Below are positions 45,211-55,137 of a stretch of DNA of 64,000 nt, one piece after another. A program made the translations under genes and the position numbers. Source of the DNA: Marthasterias glacialis (Eukaryota > Echinodermata > Asteroidea > Forcipulatida > Asteriidae); NCBI GenBank assembly GCA_911728455.2, contig OU452233.1:13955214-14019213 (forward strand), written 5' to 3'. Within the stretch, counting starts at the first letter, position 1. Every line of letters begins with the position of its first letter. The notes below the pieces were generated by a model, which saw nothing but the letters and a program-made list of their open reading frames with translations, made no database searches and was not told where the DNA came from.

Positions 45211-46392
45211 GTAAATTTTCTCGTGCAGGAATGTCCCCGTAGTTTGCACAGTGTCGCGGTCAAGCAGAATGTTCTGGTCCACTGGATTGCAGGCGTTTGT
45301 CTACAGGAACAAATTGTCATACCTAGAAAAAGACCAACTTTTGAGATGCTCCCTAAGACATTTGTTATGCCCAAGTTAATTTTTTTTCTTTAGACCAACG
45401 GAATGCTGCAATATTTTTGTTTATATTCTCAGATGTTTATTAAAATTGAACATGTTTTTAAAAAAAGCGTTGGAGAAAATTTTCTGCGGGCAGCATTTAG
45501 GTATTGGCAACACATCCTCATGGGAGACTATTGGACGGTTCTTACCAGTAGTATGCACGCTCAGTACTGTGCATGCGTGCACATGCTCAGAACTGTCAGA
45601 AAGGACCGTTGTGTCTGCTGCCGCCAGCGTCTCATAAGTCTCCCATTGGGAATCTGCTAAAACACTAGTCTTGGTTCAAGCCGCTATTGTTAATAATCAC
45701 TGTACTTTATGATTTGCTGCATAGGCCCACTTAATACATACACAAACCATTCACAGGCCTGATACTTCACAGAGTCAACGGTTTGCCCCTGGTCATTGCC
45801 TTGGTGCCCCTTGAAATGTTCCAGTAGAAACTTAAAGTCACCTTGTAGAGCTTCCCTTTACAAGGAAAATCTGCATTGAATCATACCTGCAGTCAATGCT
45901 AGCATGTGCCGTTACACATACCTGCTTTTAAAAACACCAGGGTCTTGGCAATTAGTGAATCCTCTGTCGGTGGAATTGTCATAACATGCATCAATGTAAA
46001 AACGCCTTGTACCAAGACTAGAAAATCTATTGTGAACTCAGGAATGGTTTGGTTATTTTCATCGCTTGGTGTTACTGAGTGATGGAACTAAATTGTAATC
46101 TTGCATGGTACAGTTGTTATAATTGATAATGTATTGATCAGAAGGATCAACATATTGGGTGTGCTGAATTTGTATAAAAATTTTAAAAATGTCATTGTTG
46201 AATTTAATTCAATTTTACGCAGTACCAATCTATACTCTTACCACCAGATTTCTGATTTGGAAAATGAGATTAAGGCCGTGTCAGAATTGGAGGGTATGGA
46301 TACTGCTGAATTGCGACATCATCATGCGTCCTCAGCAACACCCTTAGCAACAGTCATAGCCATAACTGTCAATTCCGATACAGCCTAATATT

Positions 46393-46553
46393 TAGGGATT
46401 CAGGTTGGCTCAGTGTTTTTTTCCCCTGCTTTTCACCTCTGAGGACCCGGTTCGAATCCCATCTCAGACCTGGAGCCTTGTATGTTGATTGGGTTTTCAG
46501 CCCCTACCTGATTGCGTGGGTTTTCCTTCTACATCTAAAACTGAACATTTCTT
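46393..46553 (+). mobile_element. tRNA-derived SINE family S3, copy 3
   Basis: Starts attcaggttggctcagtgtt, with cggttcgaatcccatctcag and ctgattgcgtgggttttcct. Plus-strand head and body; the tail is lost. Confidence 0.75.
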
Positions 46554-47244
46554 CATCATTTCCTATTCATCCAATTTTGGGCGCTAATTATGCTGTTAGA
46601 TGTAAAATAAGATTTACAAATTAATAATTGGAAAAGAATGCATTTTTGCAATTTATGAGAAATAGTGATGAAGATCTTTGTTGACATTAACATCTCTTTT
46701 TTAAATATAATGAATATGAAAAAAATGTACATATTTGAAGTGGATTCAGATACCAATATTTAGTCCTGGAGTCCATACCAGCCAAACCAAGCATAGAGTC
46801 AAAAGACAAAGCAAGCCAATCTTATCAGAGTCTTAAGGTTGAATTTGCTGACTGATTTTATTGGATTCAACAGTACAGCCAAACCAATCATACTTTGCAC
46901 GGAGGGGCCAGGCATACCAATCTTATCAGAGTCTAAAGGTTTGACCTGATTGTGATGGATTCAGTCCTACACTGTAAAGCCATCCATACTCGTACACGGC
47001 AAGCAGGCACAGTAGTCTTGTCAGAGTCTAGAGTAAAAAAATATTCTTTAATTGCTCTGGGATTTTTATTGATATGGGATAGTTCCGAGCCAGTATGTCA
47101 AGAAGGTCAGATTTTATTGATTTTGTAACTAAAGTGCCATTTGTTTTAATGTTTACATTTTGTACCAAGTTAAAAATATAAAAACTTGAATCTTCACTGT
47201 GTTAGAGTTGGCTGTGAAAAGAGGTGGTGATAAAACAAGTTCAT

Positions 47245-47945
47245 AATCCTAAGCCTGGTTTATCCTGCTAAGCCTGGTTCATGCTCCCAAGCCTGGTTCA
47301 TGCTCCTAAGCCTGGTTTATAAAGCCTGGTTCGTGCTCCTAAGCCTGGTTCATGCTTTTATGCCTGGTTCATGCTCCCAAGCCTGGTTCATGCTCCTAAG
47401 CCTGGTTTATAAAGCCTGGTTCGTGCTCCTAAGCCTGGTTCATGCTTTTATGCCTGGTTCATGCTCCCAAGCCTGGTTCATGCTCCTAAGCCTGGTTTAT
47501 AAAGCCTGGTTCGTGCTCCTAAGCCTGGTTCATGCTCCTTAGCCTGGTTTATAAAGCCTGGTTCGTGCTCCTAAGCCTGGTTCATGCTTTTATGCCTGGT
47601 TCATGCTCCCAAGCCTGGTTCATGCTCCTAAGCCTGGTTCGTGCTCCCAAGCCTGGTTCATGCTCTTAAGCCTGGTTTATAAAGCCTAGTTCGTGCTCCT
47701 ATGCCTGGTTTATGAAGCCTGGTTCAAGATCCTAAGGCTGGTTTAAGAAGCCTTGTTCATGCTGTTAAGCCTGGTTGACGCTCCTAAGCCTGGTTGACGC
47801 TCCTAAGCCTGGTTCAAGCTCCTAAGCCTGGTTCACGCTCCTAAGCCTGGTTCACGCTCCTAAGCCTGGTTTATTCTCCAAAGCCTAGTCTATGCTGTCA
47901 AGCCTGTTTCTTGTTGTAAAGCCTGGCTCATATTCTGAAGCCTGG
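47245..47945. repeat. Minisatellite (aagcctggttcatgctcct) with 90-bp higher-order period
   Basis: The 19-bp core recurs over 700 bp. The block cctggtttataaagcctggt starts at 47311, 47401 and 47491, so near-identical 90-bp higher-order units exist in the first part. The second part is more varied. It lies in the putative DGK 3' UTR. Confidence 0.95.
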
Positions 47946-48585
47946 TTGACAGTGAGAAAACTGCACATATTGATTGTTTTCATCTTATAACCTTTCTTGT
48001 GAACTATAAACAAGGCCTTACTGTTTTCAGGAGTGATCTCCACCAGCTTTTCACAATGTATGTCACTCTATAAGAGGTCATTTCACGGTGTCTCTGCAAT
48101 CCTTATTGCCCCGCCGTGAAGTTTCAAATTTCTTTTAATCTTGAATCTTAACATATTTTACAGATGTGCCATCAGATTTCTTCATTTCCTGTACATGATA
48201 TCCACAGTATTTGCCTTTTGTCATCAGAGAGAAATTTTTGTCCTTGAAACAAATTGTATAAGTATTTCATTGTTCATTATAGTTTGTATAATTTTAAAAC
48301 TTGTTTTGCGGGGATTAATTAAAAAAAATTCTACCTTGATCGGATGAGGGGTATAAACCAGCCTTTCATAATTATGTAAATAGCTTTCATTGGACTAGAA
48401 CAAGTTTTAGTGTAAACTCTTATCGTTTTTGAATTTACGCTCACCTGTATTATAAATTGGACTTTTTGATACATCAGTAGCAGTTTCCAGTGAAAGAAAA
48501 CCAAGTCTTTGTTTCCTATTTGCAGAAATTAGGAATATATTCTGCATCGAGTTATAATTTATTGTTGACGATTAGGGAGACCAAG

Positions 48586-48591
48586 AATAAA
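48586..48591 (+). terminator. Candidate poly(A) signal for DGK
   Basis: An AATAAA hexamer lies on the coding strand in AT-rich sequence. A second at 48932-48937 precedes a repeat. Without transcript data neither is proven. Confidence 0.35.
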
Positions 48592-48931
48592 ATATTTCAA
48601 TTTTTCTATTTGTACTTGGAGTAAGTTTAAACTATCGATGCTTATTTTTAGCAAGTGACTATCATTGTAAATATTGGTACGAGTATCTTGAGACATTTTT
48701 GTCATCATTTGATATTATTAAGTAATTTCTAGAGCGGTTTTAGCTTACAACCTTTAACGACTTTTGCACAACATTTGTACACTTATTGAATACTCATTCA
48801 AAGACATTGCACCAAAGAATTAAAATAACTTGGTATTTTTCCCACTTGTTAAATAAGTCACACACAAAAAAAAAAAGGATTTAGGAGTTGGAATGTGAAA
48901 CGTGTGAATCTACACAAAAAGTGAAAGAGCA

Positions 48932-48937
48932 AATAAA
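48932..48937 (+). terminator. Second candidate poly(A) signal for DGK
   Basis: An AATAAA hexamer sits just upstream of a dispersed hairpin repeat. It is an alternative end for the kinase transcript. Confidence 0.3.
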
Positions 48938-48957
48938 ATCATTTTACCCTCAGGCCC

Positions 48958-49085
48958 ACTTCTTGGTCGATGTTCATAAAGCAGTTAGGCAGAAAATATT
49001 GCTTAAGCAGATTAATAACGGGGCACCAGTCATAGGAATGTGAACAATATACCTAAAGCAATTTTTTGTGCTTACCAGGTGTGGG
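48958..49085. mobile_element. Hairpin repeat family K, copy 6
   Basis: Holds gttcataaagcagttaggca, ttgcttaagcagatt and gcaccagtcataggaatgtg, as in the family. Confidence 0.5.
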
Positions 49086-50268
49086 TCCTGAATTTAGGTA
49101 ATCACCTTGTTGTAAGGAAAGATATTTGTATGGCAGGTTTCTGGATTCTGTGAATGTTTTACAGCTGTGAACAGTAACTGTTCTTTTCTTCCACGAAGTG
49201 ACATTCCTGTATTGGATTAACTCTCACAATGGGAGACTTTTGAGACGCTAGCGGGCGCCCCAGGAAGCAGTCCTTTTCTATTATGAGAACAATAGAAAAA
49301 GACCGCTTATTGGGGCCCCCATTAATGTTTCAACTTTCCTGTTAAGATTTGTTGTGGTTTTGGTTTACTAGGAACATCTGTTTTTGGTTATTTTACACAT
49401 CGTTATCCTATTTGTAAGTGTGGTGTAATTCTACTGTAATCCATACCCACTTCACACAAACTGGCTCCACTGATAACCAGAAGCCTATAGGAGTTGCATT
49501 GAGCTAGTTTATCTTTGATGATTCATGCAAGAAACGTTTAATAACTGGACTTGGCTTTCACATGCTTTCTTCACAGACTAAGGTCTTTTCAGAATTAAAA
49601 GTTTCTGTCATGAGAAAGGCTTTTGAACGATGAAATTGTTGATTTTGGGTAAAATTACACTCAAAGTTTCTTTTGGAGCCAGAAATTGCTGAAACTTTGG
49701 GCATAAAGCAGAGATGCATGGGTGTGGTGCAATGACTTACCCTCAGGATAAACACAAGATTTTACTAGACGCATAAACATGAAATACACAGATGTACATT
49801 ATACACAAAACACTTACTTCCCTGTGGTTGACGCATTGTCTTGTGCTGCACTCTAGCAAACTGTTGCAGTTGGTGCACAGCTCAATAGTTATACAGGTAT
49901 CACCGAATTGATTGCAAGTACACACAGGTTTGTGCATTAATTATTATTACCACCATTTTGTTATTTTTTCATTCACAACCAAACCGACCCTTGAAGGGAA
50001 AATAGTTTGGCACTGAAAGAAAGTTGTCATTATTGTTATGGTATACATGACATAGGTGGTGATAGCTTGTTAAAGTTGTACACCAGATTTTTCCTCGAAA
50101 GACCGACGAATTCAAGATTTTTTACCGAACAGCTTTAGACAGATTAAGTTTCACAACATCAAAACATGAAAAACAATGTGCATAATACTCGCAACAGGCA
50201 AATTGTTTGTGTATGGCTTCTGGCTACATGACAGAATGTCGCCACCGACAAGAACTCATTTGTGTCTT

Positions 50269-50761
50269 AAGATGTATGATCCGTGCTCTTGTGATTTGTG
50301 CTCAAAACTTAATTGATTCCAGTGAACAAAATTTATAAGGAGCATGTTATTTAATAACAAATGAAATTAATAAATCGCGATTTGACTTGCGTATTTGGCT
50401 ATAAAAATGTTTTGGAAACGATTATCCTGGTCAACCACCCTATGTTAAAATGTGTGCGACGGCCATGCCTGCTGCTGGTACCCAGAAGTCAGCTATATCA
50501 CGGCTCCATTTCGCCTACATTTTGTCTGTGCCGCAAGGCACCCTGCTGAGATTGAGCAGGCAGCGCGCCAAGTTTATTTATTTTGCTCCACATCAAAATT
50601 TAGTTGTTAAATTATTTACTCTGTTAGTATTCGTTGGTTGATTTTTGCATTCAATATCTCACTTGAAAGTTATTAACTTTTGTCTAACTACAAAAATAGC
50701 AGTTCAACATTTGGATTCATTTTTCAAGGTAAAATCGGCTTGAGCACGGATCATGTATCTT
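50269..50761. mobile_element. Inverted-end element family E, copy 1 (upstream of TERT)
   Basis: The end aagatgtatgatccgtgctc pairs with gagcacggatcatgtatctt. The interior holds acccagaagtcagctatatc and gcgcgccaagtttatttatt, found inverted at 56354-56834. Confidence 0.75.
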
Positions 50762-51814
50762 TTCACAAATTATTACTAAAAATTGACAGGGTTTTCCTCA
50801 ATGAAAGCTTATAACTTTCCTATATAGAGGTAAACAGCTAATACATAAATCAAATTTGTACCATCAGTCTGGCATACAACCATGTCTTTAACAATCTTTC
50901 TCATTTTTAAGCAACTTTTTTTTGTTGAGAAAAATACAATTGAAGAGTTTGTTGTAAGAATTTAAACAAGAACATCGTATTGATAATGGTGAGTGGGACC
51001 AATTTAAAAGTTGTTACTATTGCCCAGTATTTGACAATTATTTCATGCCCCAAAAAGGATGTAAAGTATTTAGATATCTATTATTTATTATGGACATAGG
51101 ACCAGATTTTTAATATAATGAAAGGAGAAACAATGTATACAATATTCTACAAGTGGCATTTTTGTTTTTTAGGTGAAATACATAAATACTATTGTCAGGG
51201 TAACAAAGTTGGCTTATTTATTTATAAAACCTTGCTTTAATGCATAAAACCTATTATTATTACATATATTTTTTAGCTAATTTTGGTAATTTACTCTTGG
51301 GGTTGGGTTGTTGTTGTTTTTTACACAAAATAAGATGACTTGTTTCTTTTAAGAAATATTTAAAATGTATAAATAAAATTCCTATTAAGTTTATGTAAAA
51401 TGTTTCCCCTCTAATTTTTGCGGGCAATTGCCGTTTATTGCAAAAAGATATTTTATAGCCCATTATTTTAGTAAAGTTTTGTAACTTTATTTATTGAATA
51501 CGGTATGCCATTTTGTTAGTGTTCTTAAATATCAGGGTGTTTAAGCTTGGGGGAAATTGGTAGAAACTGCATGTGAGTCAATGTTTAAACAGGAATAATT
51601 TCATCATTCTAGCTTGACAAGGGAATCCCACCTACATTTTATTTTATTTTATTTTATTTATTTTTTATTTTGTTACTCTTAGGGCTTTTGTATGAAATAC
51701 AAAAACAATAATTTTGTCACAAGCTATTGTCAAATGCAAAAAATATCCAAAGCCTCATGTGCGTTGAGATTACTTGGTTAAGCTAAACTAACCACTGAAT
51801 TAATTTTCTGTTAT

Positions 51815-52020
51815 GTTTTGTTGTTTGTTTGTTTGTTTGTTTGTTTGTTTGTTTGTTTGTTTGTTTGTTTGTTTGTTTGTTTGTTTGTTGTTTGTTTGTT
51901 TGTTTGTTTGTTTGTTTGTTTGTTTGTTTGTTTGTCTGTCTGTTTGTTTGTTTGTTTGTTTGTTGTTTGTTTGTTGGGTTGTTTGTTTATTTGTTTGTTG
52001 TTTTTTTATTGTTTGTTTTT
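51815..52020. repeat. (GTTT)n microsatellite
   Basis: About 200 bp of gttt repeats with a few substitutions. The repeating Val/Cys/Leu/Phe frames it creates in all phases are spurious. Confidence 0.97.
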
Positions 52021-52887
52021 GTTTATTTTCTTTTGAAGCACTGCAGCTAAAAATATTTTAACAAAAAATAGAACTAGTTATAAGAATCAGTTTGATTTTG
52101 TCGCAAAATTCACCAGTAAATTCCAATTAAAGTTCATAAAACTTTTGGAATTTGAACAATAAAATGAAAGGGTTAGTCTTATGTTCAGTCGTTTGTCTTG
52201 AATATATCAGGGTCTGCCTGCCTTAAGGCCTGGTTAGTCTTGTTTTCAGTCGTAACTGAATAATTCAGGGAAACTTGTTAAATATGCAGTGTATTTAAAA
52301 GTTATTTTAAAAGTTAACTTGTATCCCTTCATTTTCATGGTCACTAGATTTAAAAAAAAAAAAAGCAACTTTAAAACTGCAACTCAAAGTAATATTTAAT
52401 CATTGCCGAATGTTTAACTTTTGAATCGAACTTTTATTGAGACAACTCAATTAAATAACTGGATTAATTTGCTAGAAATTTATATTTGTATTTTTTAATA
52501 ACAACAATAATGTCTTTACTTCATGTGGACGATATTTGGTACTGTTATTTCTTTACAAGCTTGCATAAAAATTCACCGATAATAAACAGTTTTGTTTGTG
52601 TATTTTTCTAAACACACACTGTGCACTTACTTCTTTATGCACCGATAAAAATGTTTTTGGGATTTTCAGAATTGTAATAAAGCGAATAATTAACAAAAAA
52701 TGTGTATGATAGAGTTATTTCAATGTGTACATTTTAAAACTTTTTGGAATTTTTTTGCTTTTGATACGTTTATTTCGTTTGAATGAAAAGGTAAGCAATT
52801 TAGCATTTCAATGAATGTTGTGCATGCTTTGGCGATCTTAACAAATAATCAAGATCTCAGACTTGAAGCAAGTCTACTAGCACCATT

Positions 52888-53215
52888 AAGGATTCGAAAG
52901 CACTGAGTATACAGTGCTTAGACACATCGGTGAAAGGCAAATTGAAATTTATATTCATTCCCCCCGATGCAAATATTGACATCTATCTAATTGTTTGCGG
53001 TACCTGCCGCCAATAATACTGGATTCGAACTGGCCCCTCATCACCGGGCGTGCTCGGTGGTCTAGTGGTTAAGACATCTGCTCTAGTCATGCGGGAGTCG
53101 TGGGTTCGAATCCCAACCGAGTTGCCTGTGGATTTTTTCCAAAGGACTCGAAAGCACTGAGTATACAGTGCTTACACACATCGGTGAAAGGCAAATTGAA
53201 ATTTATAAGTGAATG
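52888..53215 (+). mobile_element. tRNA-derived SINE family S1, copy 3 with full tRNA head
   Basis: At 53046 the head reads gctcggtggtctagtggtta and later gtgggttcgaatcccaaccg, with a pairing acceptor stem (gctcggt / accgagt). The tail cgaaagcactgagtatacag follows, and the same tail also occurs at about 52897, so two copies are juxtaposed. The anticodon loop is irregular, so it is not called as a tRNA gene. Confidence 0.75.
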
Positions 53216-53831
53216 TTTTGTTTCCCAGCAAGGTTCATTGTGTGCACTGATCTACACTGATCTATTGTATCAAAAGAGTTACTTGCTGAAATGGCGTCCA
53301 GTGGGATTTCACATTACAGCCCGAGTCCCGATCTTGCGCCTTCGGCGCTCTGTAATCGTCAGAGGTTGTAAAACAGCGCCCTCCAGTGACACAATAAAAT
53401 AGCTTGTTGGCAAAATGGCGGCGTCCACGAAACATCACGTGTATTGTTGCACAGAGTCGTGATTTACTGGTTATTTTTCTTCCAGGCATGTTCAGTTTTG
53501 TTTATGTATTTTGTTGTTACAGGGTCAGTGTACACTTCGTGGTCACCAAGTGGCCAATATGACATTGACATAATACGTGAGAGGGGCTTGTGTTATATTG
53601 TATATTATCCCATCATGCCCTTTTCAATTTCATGACGAGCGCTCAAATAAAGTCACAACGGCAAAGTGCAACAAGGATCGCTGAGGATCGGGAAGGGGCA
53701 ATGCTCATTCAAAAACTTGGGTGGACTGGTAATCAAAGGTTACAACTAACTATAGAATAAATGGCCACTTCAAAGCCATGAAAGAAGATGAGTGGGTGAC
53801 AGTTTTGAGAGAGGTAACAAAGGGAAATAGA

Positions 53832-53922
53832 GCCCCATAAAATGATAAATAGTGCCAATACGCTGGAGTACCAAGGTCAAGGAGACAGAGGTAGTCCAGC
53901 GTATTGGCACTATTTATGGGGC
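53832..53922. repeat. Palindrome (agccccataaa / tttatggggct)
   Basis: agccccataaaatgataaat and agtgccaatacgctgga are matched in reverse by tccagcgtattggcacta and tttatggggct. A MITE remnant or hairpin-forming repeat. Confidence 0.8.
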
Positions 53923-54714
53923 TAAGTAAGGGAAATGTAGACCTCTAAGTGGTCATTTAATTTATTCTAGAGTTGCTCCTTAATTTCAGACAAACAAGAC
54001 TTGTGCATTTAAAGTTGATGTTATTATTGAATTGTGCAGGCTGCACAGAAAATAGTGAAAGCTCAAACAACCATGCAACATCATCTAGTAATGTATATTA
54101 ATGAAGCTAGCCATCTTGGAATATTGCAGCCAGATGCCCCGACAGATACATTTCTGTGCTTTTTTTAGCAATCTTCATGTATGAGTGTGGGCCCAAAGAG
54201 AAAGATGTTACTCCAAGAACTAACTATGACTAAGGTTGGGGTTATGTTGTCAGCTCCACTGTGTCAGTAGTGTCGAGCACAATCTCAAAGACTAGCAGTA
54301 GGCCCAAGTTACTTCTAGACAAGCTTTGGTACCTGCTGCCCTCCCTACCTTTTTTCTTAACACTACCAATCGAAAGAATCCAAATGTTCCTAAAATAGGG
54401 TAGGGTAGGCCTGCATTACATTGATGTCAAGATTTTGAATGGAAGTGGCCTTTGCAAAATGAAAGTGGCCTTGCCCTCTCAAAGAATAATGATGAAATTT
54501 TAGTCCTGGTAGGGCTGTTGTTACTAATACTGTAGTTGCAATAATCATTACTTGATACTCTCGTCAGAAGCTACAACTAGACTGACTCCTCGGAACGTCA
54601 AAAAAACATTTGCCAAATTGTAACACATAGTTTGTCATAGCTTTGTGTTGCAGCTGTGGGTATGACTACCACAGCTACTACTACTACTACTACTTTGTTA
54701 CTCGTCAGGATCCT

Positions 54715-54835
54715 CAAGTTAGGACATAAACGCCAAGGAGCAATCATAGCTAAGTGTCATGCTCAAGGACACAAGTGCCGGGACCGAGACTCGAACCCAC
54801 ATTGTGATGACTCAGCCACCCGAGAGACCTATGAT
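54715..54835 (-). mobile_element. tRNA-Leu-derived SINE family S2, copy 6 (inverted)
   Basis: The top strand has catgctcaaggacacaagtg, gactcgaacccacattgtga and ctcagccacc, the reverse of the tRNA-like head. It lies about 200 bases before the TERT start codon. Confidence 0.65.
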
Positions 54836-55036
54836 TGAAGTTGGGGTACTGGTAATAAGCCTTATGGGGTAATGCTATCTGCTAGTGGAACCAATAGCAT
54901 AACTTCAACCACATGAGACCCAGTTGACCCTCATTTCAATGCATCTTCCCCTTGGCCAAGCTAAATTATAGCAAATATAATTTTCCATTTGTTGTGTCTT
55001 TAGGTCATCATTTGTAGGTACATCATGTGATGAGTG

Positions 55037-55137
55037 ATGGAGGTTCTACAGAAAATCTACCCAAAGATCCTCCCTCTTCAGGATTACCTACAACACCTAG
55101 GCTGCCAGGATGTTGTCCGCGAAGATGACAAACCAGG
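55037..55137 (+). CDS. TERT: TERT exon 1 (start; GC donor)
   Basis: ATG at 55037 begins MEVLQKIYPKILPLQDYLQH, matching the N-terminus of TEN domains (pattern ...LPLxxFxxxLG). The exon ends in DDKPG with the donor ccagg|gcaagt, a GC-AG site; the next exon joins in frame. An upstream ATG in another frame (55026) is closed at once by TGA. An upstream 5' UTR intron is possible, since tttag occurs near 55004. Confidence 0.85.

Larger units (their letters stand above)
44619..48955 (+). other. Putative DGK 3' untranslated region
   Basis: No coding frame of recognisable family follows the DGK stop. I found no AATAAA soon after it. The first clear ones are at about 48586-48591 and 48932-48937, so the 3' UTR may be over 4 kb and would include an inverted repeat copy (44950-45210), a SINE fragment (46393-46550) and a large minisatellite (47245-47945). 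Other poly(A) variants could end it earlier. Confidence 0.4.
48956..55036. other. Region between DGK and TERT
   Basis: No gene is recognised. It holds a family K hairpin, the first family E element, the (GTTT)n tract, a tRNA-derived SINE pair at 52888-53215 and a palindrome at 53832-53922. The TERT promoter must lie within or near its right end, but I see no distinct TATA or CpG-rich core. Confidence 0.6.

Noticed and set aside
47300-47542. An 80-residue repetitive frame (LVYKAWFVLLS)
   Set aside because: It is produced by the 90-bp higher-order minisatellite, whose period is a multiple of three. It has no start context or family match.
51813-52061. Three overlapping frames of repeated Val/Cys/Leu/Phe
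   Set aside because: They come from the (GTTT)n microsatellite, which is open in all phases.
53046-53122. A possible tRNA gene
   Set aside because: It has a pairing acceptor stem, but the anticodon loop is irregular and a SINE tail found in other copies follows it, so it is called a SINE.
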